Shown here one piece after another: positions 28,868 through 37,478 of a stretch of DNA of 64,000 nucleotides. The position numbers were made by a program, and so were the translations under genes. The first letter of the stretch is position 1; every line of letters starts with the position of its first letter. The stretch is taken from contig NZ_JACAOY010000003.1 of the NCBI RefSeq assembly GCF_013385985.1, positions 84,061-148,060 on the forward strand, in the 5' to 3' direction. The DNA comes from Pseudomonas sp. B6002. Lineage in GTDB: Bacteria; Pseudomonadota; Gammaproteobacteria; Pseudomonadales; Pseudomonadaceae. The notes beneath the pieces were generated by a model. The model was not told where the DNA came from, made no database searches, and saw only the letters and a list, made by a program, of their open reading frames with translations.

Positions 28868-30045
28868 CCGCGCAGTTCTCGCAGCGCCGCCATCAGTAAT
28901 TCGACATCGTGCTCGGTGTTGAGCGGGCTCACCGAAATCCGCGCAATACTCTCAAGGCCGCGCGCCTGCATGTCCAGCGGGGTGTAGGCCACACCGTTGG
29001 CGCCGATGTTGATGCGCTTGAGCCCCAATCTTCGCTTGAGTTCAAAGGCGTCCCAGCCGTCTAGGTTGAAGGCGATCAGCCCTGAATGCTGCGTGCCCAG
29101 GTCATGCAGGGAAATCCCTGGCATCTCACGCAACGCTTGGCGAATGTGCCCACTGATTTGCAAAACCCTTTCCCACGTCCGCTCCACCCCCAGTCGATTG
29201 GCTTCCTGTAACGCATTGCCCAATCCGGCCAGCAGGGCGTAGGAAGCTTCGCTGGTTTCAAAGCGTCGGGCGTCGTCGCGCAGGTCGAATCCTTCCTCGG
29301 TCCAAGGCGCCGAGAGCACATCGCGCTGGGGCGGGTTCAAGCGCGGGAGAAAATCCGGCCGCACATACAACAGCGCCGTGCCCCGTGGCCCGCGCAGGTG
29401 TTTGCGACCGGCCGACTTGAGCACATCGCAGTGCAAGGCTTGTACATCCACCGGCATCTGGCCGACGGCCTGGCCAGCGTCGATGAAGTAGGCAATGCCA
29501 TGGCGCCGCGCCACTTCGCCGATGGCCTGCGCCGGATTGATCAGGCCGCCGTTGGCCGGTAGCCAGGTCAGGTCGATCAGCTTTACGCGCGCGTCGATCA
29601 TGGTTTCCAGCGCCTGTGGGCACACCGCGCCAGTCTCATCGCAGGGGATCACCTCCACTCGCGCGCCGGCTTGCAATGCCACCTGCATGCTCGCCAGGTT
29701 GCCGCCCCATTCATGGCGGCCCACCAGAATGCGGTCGCCAGGTTGCCACGGGCCCAAGGCCTGGAACGCCATGCTCCAGGCGGTCGAGCCGCTGCTGGTG
29801 AAGGCAATCGAGGACGCTGGCGCGTTGAGCAATTGCCCGGCTGCGCGACGGGCTTTTTCCACCAGCACGGCGCCATGCTCACCGGCTTCCATCGGGCCGT
29901 CGCGGGCTTCGCGTTGCAGTTGATCGACGATGGCGTCGAGGGTCGCCTGGCTCGGCAGGGACGCACCGGCGTGGTTGAAATGCACGATGCCGGATTGGCA
30001 GCCGGGCGTGTCGTCGCGCAGGTGTTGGACTTCCAGCGGGCTCAC
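28864..30045 (-). CDS. Class V PLP-dependent aminotransferase
   Basis: 393 residues, NifS/isopenicillin-N-epimerase-like fold. The probable PLP lysine is in LKSAGRKHLRGPRGT, the PLP-stacking and phosphate regions in SSGSTAWSMAF, and the aspartate pairing with the pyridine nitrogen in YFIDAGQAVG. The start is GTG, overlapping the RidA stop (GTGA). It is co-transcribed with RidA, which removes reactive enamine intermediates made by PLP enzymes, so this may be a beta-elimination or transamination step on an unknown amino acid. Confidence 0.9.
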   Translation of the reverse strand: MSPLEVQHLRDDTPGCQSGIVHFNHAGASLPSQATLDAIVDQLQREARDGPMEAGEHGAVLVEKARRAAGQLLNAPASSIAFTSSGSTAWSMAFQALGPWQPGDRILVGRHEWGGNLASMQVALQAGARVEVIPCDETGAVCPQALETMIDARVKLIDLTWLPANGGLINPAQAIGEVARRHGIAYFIDAGQAVGQMPVDVQALHCDVLKSAGRKHLRGPRGTALLYVRPDFLPRLNPPQRDVLSAPWTEEGFDLRDDARRFETSEASYALLAGLGNALQEANRLGVERTWERVLQISGHIRQALREMPGISLHDLGTQHSGLIAFNLDGWDAFELKRRLGLKRINIGANGVAYTPLDMQARGLESIARISVSPLNTEHDVELLMAALRELRG

Positions 30046-30512
30046 GGCAGCAACTCGAAAATCCCGTCCACCTCCACGGCAACACCGGCCGGCAGGCTGG
30101 ACACCCCCACGGCGGTGCGCACATGGCGGCCCTTGTCGCCGAGGGCGTTGACCAGCAGGTTCGAAGCGCCATTGGCGACCACGCTCTGACGCTGGAATTC
30201 GCCGCTGCTGGCGATGAAGACGCCCAGGCGCACGGTGCGCACAAGACGCGTGAGGTCATCGCCCAAGGCGTGGCTCAATTGCCCCAGCAGGCCCAATGCG
30301 GCCAACTCTGCGGCCTGGGCGCCTTCTTCATCGCTGAGGGATTCGCCCAAACGGCCTACGTAGGCAGGGTTGCCGTCCACCAGCGGAATCTGCCCGGAAA
30401 CGAACAGCTGATTCCCGCTGACCACGTAGTTGATGTAGTTGGCGATCGGCTGGCCGGGCGTGGGCAGGGTCAGGCCGAGGGCTTGTACGCGTTCGCGGAT
30501 GGAGTTGCTCAT
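30042..30512 (-). CDS. RidA-family (YjgF/YER057c) imine/enamine deaminase
   Basis: 156 residues, about 30 longer than classical RidA, closer to the YjgH/long RidA subgroups. It has the core pattern NYVVSGNQLFVSGQIPLVDG, and GVSSLPAGVAVEVDGIFEL near the C terminus, where the glycine/glutamate pocket lies. The classical Arg105-equivalent is not obvious. AGGAGG precedes the ATG at 30512. Coupled to the downstream aminotransferase. Confidence 0.9.
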   Translation of the reverse strand: MSNSIRERVQALGLTLPTPGQPIANYINYVVSGNQLFVSGQIPLVDGNPAYVGRLGESLSDEEGAQAAELAALGLLGQLSHALGDDLTRLVRTVRLGVFIASSGEFQRQSVVANGASNLLVNALGDKGRHVRTAVGVSSLPAGVAVEVDGIFELLP

Positions 30513-30602
30513 GGTGAATCCTCCTGGGTTGAGAGGTTCCAGCATGTTGGCTGCACCGATGGGCGACAAACGGATAGATCTCACCTGACGTATCGAAATA
30601 AC

Positions 30603-31475
30603 TCACACGTCGCTGCAGGCTTCCTTCAACCATGCGCCGAAGCAGGCCGCCGCTTCGCTGGACGGGCCTTGCGGGGCGATCAGCCAGTAGCCGATTTCAC
30701 TGTGGTAGGGCGGCCAGTCGAATGCCTCGACCAAACTGCCGTCCTGGAGCCTGCGCTCGATCAAGCGATGTCGGCCCATGGCGATGCCTTGGCCGGCCAC
30801 GGCGGCTTCGACCACGATGTTGTAGTCATGCAGCATCACGCGGGGGTGGCGCTCCAGGTCGACTTGATAATGGGCGGACCAGTCTGTCCATTCAAACGGG
30901 CGGTGCGAGGTGGCCATCAACAGCGGGCCGTTGCGCAGGTGGCTGGCCTTGAAAGCCGGGCTGCACACCGGGGAGATCACTTCGGGCATCAGTCGTGTGG
31001 CCTGCACGTCGGGCCAGTCGCCCTTGCCGTAGCGAATCGCCAGGTCGACCTCGGCTGCCGCGACGTCTGCCAGTTGAATCGCCGGCAGCAACTCCACCTG
31101 GATATGCGGGTAGCGGTTGAGAAACACGGCCAGGCGTGGGGCCAGCCACAGGGTGGCAAAGGATGCGAGCAAGCCGACGCGCAGCACGGTACTGCTGGGG
31201 GCTGTTTTCTGGGCGCGGGTGGCAGCGGCGATGGCATCGAGGGCAGGGCGGATTTCGTCGTAGTAGTGTTGGCCGTCGGTGGTCAGATCGATCGCACGGG
31301 TGCGTCGGATAAACAGCGCTTTGCCCAGGTGCTGTTCCAGTTTTTGCACCTGATGGCTCAGGGCACTTTGGGTCACTGACAACTCGTTCGCCGCCTTGAT
31401 AAAGCTCAAGTGCCGCGCCACGGCTTCGAACGCGCGCAGGGCCAGCAGCGGGGGAAGGTCCTTGTGCAGTGCCAC
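30603..31475 (-). CDS. LysR-family regulator, GcvA-like
   Basis: 290 residues. The N-terminal helix-turn-helix LALRAFEAVARHLSFIKAAN, then SVTQSALSHQVQKLEQHLG, and RTRAIDLTTDG are typical of the GcvA/AmpR-type branch. It is in the same direction as, and 90 bases upstream of, the RidA-aminotransferase pair, so it may regulate them and itself rather than act from a divergent position. Confidence 0.92.
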   Translation of the reverse strand: MALHKDLPPLLALRAFEAVARHLSFIKAANELSVTQSALSHQVQKLEQHLGKALFIRRTRAIDLTTDGQHYYDEIRPALDAIAAATRAQKTAPSSTVLRVGLLASFATLWLAPRLAVFLNRYPHIQVELLPAIQLADVAAAEVDLAIRYGKGDWPDVQATRLMPEVISPVCSPAFKASHLRNGPLLMATSHRPFEWTDWSAHYQVDLERHPRVMLHDYNIVVEAAVAGQGIAMGRHRLIERRLQDGSLVEAFDWPPYHSEIGYWLIAPQGPSSEAAACFGAWLKEACSDV

Positions 31476-31607
31476 CTGAATGTGCCTCTTGAGCCGGGGA
31501 GATAGGCCGATTTTGTGCGATGGCCCGCCTTTTGTCGCCCGCTGATTTGCCGTCGAGAAGAGGAGGCCGCATTATTGGGCCATTCCCGCCACGACGTAAG
31601 CCAAGCC

Positions 31608-31769
31608 ATGAGTGATGACGACAAGCTGATCGACCTGAATGCCGAACGCGCCAAGCGGGTTCATGACCTCAACGATAAGCGCCTGAATGAAGTGCGCCAG
31701 GCGTTTGAACAGGCGATGCCTCTCGGCAAAGTTAAGAAAAAACCAAAGAACAAACCGAAAAAGCGTTGA
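31608..31769 (+). CDS. Small basic conserved protein
   Basis: 53 residues starting MSDDDKLIDLNAERAKRVHD and ending in a lysine-rich tail (KKKPKNKPKKR). One amphipathic helix covers residues 8-32. Nucleic-acid contact is possible from the charge, nothing more. The upstream in-frame extension lacks a ribosome-binding site and is rejected. Confidence 0.65.
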   Translation: MSDDDKLIDLNAERAKRVHDLNDKRLNEVRQAFEQAMPLGKVKKKPKNKPKKR

Positions 31770-31833
31770 AACGCCCTGCATCTATTGATGCAGGTCAGTT
31801 ATTGCCCTTCTTTACGCCCCGTTGCGGGCGACA

Positions 31834-31847
31834 TTGATCCCCGTCAA
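31834..31847. promoter_or_regulatory. ANR/FNR-type site upstream of ccoM
   Basis: TTGAT-CCCC-GTCAA matches the ANR consensus TTGATN4ATCAA with one changed base, a form seen at known ANR/DNR sites. A TAACTT box lies about 24 bases downstream and the ccoM ATG 66 bases downstream, fitting a class II activator position near -41.5. Oxygen-limited induction is inferred. Confidence 0.75.
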
Positions 31848-31912
31848 TTTTCCCAAGTGCCTTCTCCATTAACTTAGCCCTATCGCAACAGGGCAAGCAC
31901 GGGAGGCCGGTC

Positions 31913-32029
31913 ATGTTTATCGATAATGTGGTATTCGCCGGAGTGCTGACGGTCAGCCTCATGGTGCTGTTTTTTGTAGGATTTGGAATTTTTATCTGGA
32001 AAGACGCGAACAAGCGGAAAAAACCTTAG
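31913..32029 (+). CDS. ccoM: cbb3 cytochrome oxidase small subunit CcoM-like
   Basis: 38 residues, single-span membrane protein: MFIDNVVFAGVLTV, a hydrophobic helix to about residue 29, then FIWKDANKRKKP in the cytoplasm. It closely resembles what I recall of CcoM, the small subunit found in the P. stutzeri cbb3-type oxidase. GGGAGG stands eight bases before the ATG. An ANR-type site upstream and a terminator 36 bases downstream make it a self-contained, probably low-oxygen-induced unit, apart from the main ccoNOQP genes. Confidence 0.82.
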   Translation: MFIDNVVFAGVLTVSLMVLFFVGFGIFIWKDANKRKKP

Positions 32030-32064
32030 TTCTTTCCAGGTTACATGAGCACGCAAGGCATTTT

Positions 32065-32089
32065 GGGCGACTTCGGTCGCCCTTTTTTT
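32065..32089 (+). terminator. Terminator after ccoM
   Basis: GGGCGAC, TTCG loop, GTCGCCC, then TTTTTTT: a textbook Rho-independent terminator. Confidence 0.92.
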
Positions 32090-32113
32090 GTGCCAGGAAT
32101 AACGTTGTCCCAC

Positions 32114-32197
32114 TGTAGGAGCCGGCTTGCCGGCGATAGCGTTCTTGAAAGTTGCGGTGATGGTGAGGGTGCCATCGCCGGCAAGCCGGCTCCTACA
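32114..32197. repeat. REPIN between ccoM and pitA
   Basis: TGTAGGAGCCGGCTTGCCGGCGAT and the exact inverse ATCGCCGGCAAGCCGGCTCCTACA, spaced by about 35 bases. Lies between convergent genes. Confidence 0.92.
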
Positions 32198-32237
32198 AGT
32201 TTGGGGTGAACAGGTAAAAACGGTTAACGGGCAGCCA

Positions 32238-32276
32238 TAAAAAAAGGTGCGAACCTCGCGGTTCGCACCTTTTTTC
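32238..32276. terminator. Bidirectional terminator at the end of pitA
   Basis: AAAAAAAGGTGCGAACC, TCGC, GGTTCGCACCTTTTTT. A 12-bp stem with A- and T-runs, 16 bases from the pitA stop. Confidence 0.92.
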
Positions 32277-32291
32277 ATTACCGGGAAACGA

Positions 32292-33767
32292 TCAACTGCC
32301 CAGCGCCTTCGACGCCAGCCAGAACAAACCGGCCGACAGGCCAACCGTGGCGGGCAGGGTCAACACCCAGGCCATCAGGATGGTCTTGACGGTGCCGCCT
32401 TGCAGGCCGCTCTTGTTGGCAACCATGGTGCCGGCCACACCGGACGACAGCACGTGGGTGGTCGACACCGGCAGGCTGAAGATGTTGGCCAGGCCGATCA
32501 TGCTGGCGGTGGTGATCTGTGCCGACATGCCCTGGGCGTAGGTCATGCCCTGCTTGCCGATCTTCTCACCGATGGTCAGCACCACGCGTTTCCAGCCGAC
32601 CATGGTGCCCAGGCCCAGGGCCAGTGCAACGGCCAGGATCACCCAGAACGGCGCGTACTCGGTGGTGGCGGTCAGGTCTTTGCGCAGCTTGTCCAGGTCG
32701 GACTTCTCACGCGCATCCAGGCCCGGTAGCTTGCCGACTTTCTTCGCGGTGTCGTCCAGGCAGAGCAGGTAGCGACGCACTTCAATGCGGTGCTCGGCGG
32801 TCAGCGAGTGATAGTCGGACACACCTTTGAGGGTCTCCATCAGCGCGCTGATGGTCGGCTCGGTCTGCTGCGGGTTGCACTGGAACTTGCCCGGCAGGTC
32901 GTTCTTCACGCTCTTGCCCAGGGCCAGGAACTCGCCGAGGGTGGCGTTGTTGCGCTGGTAAAACTGGCTCAGGTGCACGGTGGCATCACGGGTGCGTTCG
33001 ATCTGGTAGGTGGTGCTGCCCAGGTCGAGCACGAACTGCGCCGGCACGATACCGATGAGCACCAGCATGATCAGGCCGATGCCTTTCTGGCCATCGTTGG
33101 AGCCGTGCACGAAGCTCACGGCCATGGCGGAAATCACCAGGACCAGGCGGTTCCAGAACGGCGGGTGTTTCTTGTCGTCGAGCTTGCGGCGCTGGTCCGG
33201 GGTCTTGTGCATCTTCGACAGTGGGCGCCACCATTTCAGGCCGATCAGCACCAGGGCTGCGACCAGGAAACCGGCCATCGGCGAGAACACCAGGGAAGCG
33301 CCGATATCGATCGCTTTCTGCCAGTTCACACCGTCCGCCAGGGGGATGTCGTTGATCAAGGCGTTGGCCAGGCCGACACCGAGGATCGAGCCGATCAGGG
33401 TGTGGGAACTGGACGCCGGGATACCGAAGTACCAGGTGCCCAGGTTCCAGGTGATCGCGGCTGCCAATAAAGAGAAGACCATGGCCAACCCGTGGCCGGT
33501 GTTCACATTGATCAGCAGTTCTACCGGCAACAAGTGCACGATGGCGTAGGCGACGCCCACACCGCCGAGCAACACGCCGAGGAAGTTGAACACCCCGGAG
33601 AAGAACACGGCCAGGTGCGGCGGCATGGCTTTGGTATAGATGACTGTGGCCACCGCGTTAGCGGTGTCATGAAAGCCATTGATGAACTCGAAGGCGAGGA
33701 CAAAGGCCAGGGCGAGCAACAGGCTCACTAGAACCCAAGCATCCAGTCCGCTGAATAAATCGATCAT
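32292..33767 (-). CDS. pitA: Low-affinity inorganic phosphate transporter PitA
   Basis: 491 residues, Pit (PiT/SLC20) family. Both halves carry the inverted signature: GFHDTANAVATVI near residue 31 and SFVHGSNDGQKGIG near 222. About ten membrane segments surround a soluble loop of about 110 residues. It imports metal-phosphate complexes with protons. The usual partner, a DUF47/PhoU-like gene, is not adjacent. The start has no obvious ribosome-binding site, and an inverted repeat covers the leader. Confidence 0.95.
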   Translation of the reverse strand: MIDLFSGLDAWVLVSLLLALAFVLAFEFINGFHDTANAVATVIYTKAMPPHLAVFFSGVFNFLGVLLGGVGVAYAIVHLLPVELLINVNTGHGLAMVFSLLAAAITWNLGTWYFGIPASSSHTLIGSILGVGLANALINDIPLADGVNWQKAIDIGASLVFSPMAGFLVAALVLIGLKWWRPLSKMHKTPDQRRKLDDKKHPPFWNRLVLVISAMAVSFVHGSNDGQKGIGLIMLVLIGIVPAQFVLDLGSTTYQIERTRDATVHLSQFYQRNNATLGEFLALGKSVKNDLPGKFQCNPQQTEPTISALMETLKGVSDYHSLTAEHRIEVRRYLLCLDDTAKKVGKLPGLDAREKSDLDKLRKDLTATTEYAPFWVILAVALALGLGTMVGWKRVVLTIGEKIGKQGMTYAQGMSAQITTASMIGLANIFSLPVSTTHVLSSGVAGTMVANKSGLQGGTVKTILMAWVLTLPATVGLSAGLFWLASKALGS

Positions 33768-33770
33768 GAA

Positions 33771-33816
33771 GGTTTTCTGACCCGGTCGTAAGGGGGCGCG
33801 ATTATGCCAGAAAACC
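33771..33816 (-). promoter_or_regulatory. Inverted repeat in the pitA leader
   Basis: GGTTTTCTG (33771-33779) and CAGAAAACC (33808-33816) form a perfect 9-bp stem. The proximal arm ends three bases before the pitA start codon. CATAAT on the minus strand lies within it and could be a -10 box, so this might be an operator or, if transcribed, an occluding stem. Confidence 0.4.
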
Positions 33817-34098
33817 TCAGTAATCGATGCATTAGCTGCTCATCGGTAACATTTCTCGACCCAAAGGTGCGCCGAAAAGGGGCGCATCCCAGGGTTTTCG
33901 GGGCTTTGGCAAGTCTTTGATTTTTAAAGCACGGGGCTGAAAAGGCGGGGTTTTGCCAGGCAAATGGCCTGCGTGAAACATTTGTATGAAATTTCGCTGC
34001 TGGCAGCAGGATATTGAATAATCAGGTGTAAGCGAGGTGCCCTCCGCCGGCGGTGGACCGGCAGAGACAGCAAACCCTGGAGGCTCGAATCGAAGCGC
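33817..34098. other. Intergenic region, no gene seen
   Basis: About 280 bases between pitA and the small gene at 34099. It contains a TGCGCC/GGCGCA hairpin near 33868-33886 and another GC-rich dyad near 34044-34066. The only ORF reading across it (33924-34289, minus) is an out-of-frame overlap with the small gene and looks non-coding. Confidence 0.55.
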
Positions 34099-34299
34099 TT
34101 ATGGCTCTTCGGCTTTGAGCTCCTGTTCAATCTTTTGGATTTCCTGGGCAAATGCCTGATCCAACAGGCTGGCTCGTTTGCGCCATGGCTTGCGCTCAGG
34201 TTCAGGCTGGGCGGCGTAGGTGGTGACTTCCCCGCCGTAAACGTCCTTGTAACGTTGCTCCTGGCGCTCAAGTTCCGCGCGCAGTTCATCTTTCGTCAC
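34099..34299 (-). CDS. Small charged helical protein
   Basis: 66 residues with a GTG start ([18 protein letters not shown]) and AGGTAA upstream. It appears fully helical and highly charged, with an N-terminal helix to about residue 20, a proline-containing hinge and a C-terminal helix ending [11 protein letters not shown]. No known family or function. Confidence 0.6.
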   Translation of the reverse strand: MTKDELRAELERQEQRYKDVYGGEVTTYAAQPEPERKPWRKRASLLDQAFAQEIQKIEQELKAEEP

Positions 34300-34740
34300 A
34301 GTGTTACCTAATTGAGTTGAGTTTAATTACCGTGCAGCGTCTTGCCTGAAAGTCGCCCTCGGGGTGTTTCAAGTTGAACGATTGAGCGGTTCAAGTTTGA
34401 AAGGCTGCCGAACGTGATTTCTTTTAAGCCGGTACTTGTGGTCGGTGATGCACATAGCCTGCATCGTCCGGCGAGCTCCGATCCCGATTATGATACCGGG
34501 CTGACCTCTGCACAGGTTGCATTATAGCGGCGTGTTTGAATAACACTATCTCCATGAAGTTAAAAGGTGCCAGCGTTGTGTGAGCGTTTTGTTACATGGC
34601 TGCGTCAGTAGTTGCACAATTCTGGCGTCATAAATTTCCCACACGTTCTAACTACCACCGTATGCGCGCTTTTTATCGCGTTATTGGGTAACGCCCCAAC
34701 TTGGCCTATCTGCCCGTCGCCGGCGCGGGTCGGCCAAATT
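34300..34740. other. Long region upstream of pcaR, no gene recognised
   Basis: About 440 bases of lower GC content. It includes a TTGAAC...GTTCAA dyad near 34373-34393 and TATAAT-like boxes near 34524. I find no credible ORF or RNA gene, but an sRNA cannot be excluded. Confidence 0.5.
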
Positions 34741-34770
34741 GCGATAATCGAATGATCGTCCGATAATCGC
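34741..34770. promoter_or_regulatory. PcaR-type binding sites in front of pcaR
   Basis: Two direct copies of CGATAATCG (34742-34750 and 34761-34769), the core of the PcaR box GTTCGATAATCGCAC known from P. putida. They lie about 100 bases before the pcaR ATG and fit autoregulation. Confidence 0.75.
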
Positions 34771-34868
34771 CCAATCTTGCCGGCCCCGCCTTGTGCATCC
34801 CAAGCGGCGCGGCTTGTAATAGCGGCCAACCCTCCCAGCGGTTGAAAACAAGAGAAAGGACCCTTGAA

Positions 34869-35711
34869 ATGAACGATCAATTGCGCAACTCCTTCGCGTC
34901 AGTGGCGCCGCCGATCGTGGCCTCGCCGGCCAAGCGCATCCAGGCGTTTACCGGCGATCCGGATTTCATGACCTCGTTGGCCCGTGGCCTGGCGGTGGTG
35001 CAGGCCTTCCAGGAGCGCAAGCGCCACCTGACCATCGCCCAGATCAGCCACCGCACGGAAATCCCCCGCGCCGCCGTGCGCCGTTGCCTGCACACCTTGA
35101 TCAAACTCGGCTACGCCACCACCGACGGGCGTACCTACTCGCTGCTGCCCAAGGTGCTGACCCTGGGCCATGCCTATTTATCCTCGACACCCTTGGCGGT
35201 GTCGGCCCAACCCTACCTGGACCGCATGAGCGAGCAGCTCCACGAAGCCTGCAACATGGCGACCCTGGAGGGCGATGACATCCTCTACATTGCCCGTTCA
35301 GCGACGACCCAGCGCCTGATTTCCGTGGACCTGTCGGTGGGTGGGCGGCTGCCGGCGTATTGCACCTCCATGGGCCGCATCCTGCTGGCGGCGCTGGATG
35401 ATGCGTCGCTGCGTGACTACCTCGACCACGCCGACTTGCAAACCAAGACCAGCCGCACCCTCACCACCCCGGACGCCTTGCTCGAATGCCTGCAACAAGT
35501 GCGTCAGCAGGGCTGGTGCATTGTCGACCAGGAACTGGAACAGGGCCTGCGCTCCATCGCCGTGCCGGTGTATGACGCATCCGGCCAGGTGCTGGCTGCG
35601 CTCAACGTCAGCACCCACGCGGCACGGGTCAGCCGCAGCGAGCTGGAACAGCGTTTTTTACCGAGCATGCTCAGTGCCAGCCGTGAGTTGAGTGCGCAGT
35701 TGTTTGCCTAA
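34869..35711 (+). CDS. pcaR: IclR-type activator of the beta-ketoadipate pathway, PcaR
   Basis: 280 residues. The N-terminal winged helix (MTSLARGLAVVQAFQ, then LTIAQISHRTEIPRAAVRRCL, about residues 34-75) and a C-terminal IclR effector domain are of PcaR/PobR/CatR type; beta-ketoadipate is the known co-inducer in P. putida. AGAAAGGA precedes ATG 34869. It heads the pca block, and matching boxes occur at its own promoter and before pcaI. Confidence 0.93.
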   Translation: MNDQLRNSFASVAPPIVASPAKRIQAFTGDPDFMTSLARGLAVVQAFQERKRHLTIAQISHRTEIPRAAVRRCLHTLIKLGYATTDGRTYSLLPKVLTLGHAYLSSTPLAVSAQPYLDRMSEQLHEACNMATLEGDDILYIARSATTQRLISVDLSVGGRLPAYCTSMGRILLAALDDASLRDYLDHADLQTKTSRTLTTPDALLECLQQVRQQGWCIVDQELEQGLRSIAVPVYDASGQVLAALNVSTHAARVSRSELEQRFLPSMLSASRELSAQLFA

Positions 35712-35712
35712 G

Positions 35713-35729
35713 TGTGCGGTGACCGCACA
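35713..35729. promoter_or_regulatory. 17-bp palindrome after pcaR
   Basis: TGTGCGGT-G-ACCGCACA starts one base after the pcaR stop. It has no T-run, so it may be a processing or stabilising hairpin, or an operator for pcaK. Confidence 0.35.
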
Positions 35730-35856
35730 GATCCCGGTTCGATGAATTGACGATGTTTCCCCTGGCTTATTAAGGTGCGGCAGCGCTCTGTGCGCCGCCC
35801 AATAATAATGACGACCCCAGGTCGTTGGCCCGCCCATCGGTGTGGAAATAAGAATA

Positions 35857-37197
35857 ATGAATCAGCCTTCTGTCGGTACCAACCTGGACGTGCAGTCCTT
35901 TATCAACGCCCAGCCGCTGTCACGCTATCAGTGGCGCGTAGTCATCCTGTGTTTCCTGATCGTCTTCCTCGACGGCCTCGATACGGCCGCCATGGGTTTT
36001 ATCGCGCCCGCCCTGTCCCAGGATTGGGGCATCGACCGCGCCAGCCTTGGCCCGGTGATGAGCGCCGCGTTGATCGGCATGGTATTCGGCGCACTGGGTT
36101 CCGGCCCGTTGGCCGACCGCTTCGGGCGCAAGGTGGTACTGGTGGGTGCGGTGCTGGTGTTCGGTGCATTCAGCCTGGCCTCGGCCTACAGCAGCAATGT
36201 CGACCAGTTGCTGGTGCTGCGCTTCCTCACCGGGCTGGGCCTGGGGGCGGGCATGCCGAACGCTACCACGCTGCTTTCCGAATACACCCCTGAACGCCAC
36301 AAGTCGCTGCTGGTGACCAGCATGTTCTGCGGTTTCAACCTGGGCATGGCCGGTGGCGGGTTTATCTCGGCCAAGCTGATTCCGGCGTTCGGCTGGCACG
36401 CGTTGTTGATGATCGGCGGCATCCTGCCGTTGATCCTGGTGGTGGTCCTGATGCTGTGGCTGCCGGAGTCGGCGCGCTACCTGGTGGTGCGCAACCATGG
36501 CACCGACAAGGTGCGCAAGACCCTGTCGCCCATCGAGCCCCATGTGGTGGCGCAGGCCACCAGCTTCAGTGTCCCCGAACAGAAGAGCGTCAAGGCACGC
36601 AATGTCTTCGCGGTGATTTTCTCCGGCACCTACAGCGCTGGCACCTTATTGCTGTGGCTCACCTACTTCATGGGGCTGGTGATTGTTTACCTGTTGACCA
36701 GTTGGCTGCCGACGCTGATGCGTGACAGCGGCGCCAGCCTGGAGCAGGCGGCCTTCATCGGCGCGCTGTTCCAGTTTGGCGGTGTCCTCAGCGCCGTAGG
36801 TGTGGGCTGGGCGATGGACCGGTTCAACCCCCACAAGGTCATCGGCACTTTCTACTTGCTGGCAGGGGTGTTTGCCTACGCAGTAGGGCAGAGCCTGGGC
36901 AACATCACGCTGCTGGCGACCCTGGTGTTGATTGCGGGGATGTGTGTGAACGGCGCGCAGTCGGCGATGCCGTCACTGGCCGCGCGTTTCTACCCGACCC
37001 AAGGGCGGGCCACCGGCGTGTCGTGGATGCTCGGCATCGGCCGCTTTGGCGCGATCCTCGGCGCGTGGATGGGGGCGACCTTGCTGGGCCTGGGCTGGAA
37101 CTTCGAGCAAGTGCTCACTGCGCTGGTCATCCCCGCCGCACTGGCCACCACTGCCGTCGTGATCAAAGGCATGGTCAGCCACGCCGACGCTACCTGA
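35857..37197 (+). CDS. pcaK: 4-hydroxybenzoate/protocatechuate transporter PcaK
   Basis: 446-residue MFS symporter of the aromatic acid:H+ family. FLDGLDTAAMGFIAPAL in TM1 carries the essential DGFD-like motif, GPLADRFGRK is the TM2-3 loop and LPESARYLV the central-loop signature. Twelve membrane segments are visible. It imports aromatic acids for the enzymes encoded downstream. The ATG at 35857 is taken with GGAAATAAG upstream. Confidence 0.93.
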   Translation: MNQPSVGTNLDVQSFINAQPLSRYQWRVVILCFLIVFLDGLDTAAMGFIAPALSQDWGIDRASLGPVMSAALIGMVFGALGSGPLADRFGRKVVLVGAVLVFGAFSLASAYSSNVDQLLVLRFLTGLGLGAGMPNATTLLSEYTPERHKSLLVTSMFCGFNLGMAGGGFISAKLIPAFGWHALLMIGGILPLILVVVLMLWLPESARYLVVRNHGTDKVRKTLSPIEPHVVAQATSFSVPEQKSVKARNVFAVIFSGTYSAGTLLLWLTYFMGLVIVYLLTSWLPTLMRDSGASLEQAAFIGALFQFGGVLSAVGVGWAMDRFNPHKVIGTFYLLAGVFAYAVGQSLGNITLLATLVLIAGMCVNGAQSAMPSLAARFYPTQGRATGVSWMLGIGRFGAILGAWMGATLLGLGWNFEQVLTALVIPAALATTAVVIKGMVSHADAT

Positions 37198-37229
37198 GGC
37201 TGATTATCGCCCCTGTTGAAACAGGCCTT

Positions 37230-37317
37230 TGTAGGAGCCGGCTTGCCGGCGATGGCATCACCTCGATAAGCCTGATTGACCGAGGTGCCTGCATCGCAGG
37301 CAAGCCAGCTCCCACAG
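37230..37317. repeat. Mixed-type REPIN between pcaK and pcaI
   Basis: Left arm TGTAGGAGCCGGCTTGCCGGCGAT; right arm of the other type, ATCGCAGGCAAGCCAGCTCCCACA. The spacer is about 40 bases. Confidence 0.9.
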
Positions 37318-37357
37318 AGGACCGAGTCAGCACAAAAGATTAGCTAGACAACAATCC

Positions 37358-37391
37358 GTTCGATAATCGAACGCTGCGTCGATTATCGGAT
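37358..37391. promoter_or_regulatory. PcaR boxes upstream of pcaI
   Basis: GTTCGATAATCGAAC (37358-37372), followed by an inverse copy CGTCGATTATCGGAT (37377-37391). This is a near match to the published PcaR box and lies about 90 bases before the pcaI ATG. It likely drives pcaIJF-HG. Confidence 0.85.
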
Positions 37392-37478
37392 TGTTTGGGC
37401 CATTTCCCCGGCTTAATCTTCAAGCACTCCGGCGCCACCTCAGCGCCTTTTTCGATCCACACCGGGAGCCCGAACCCC

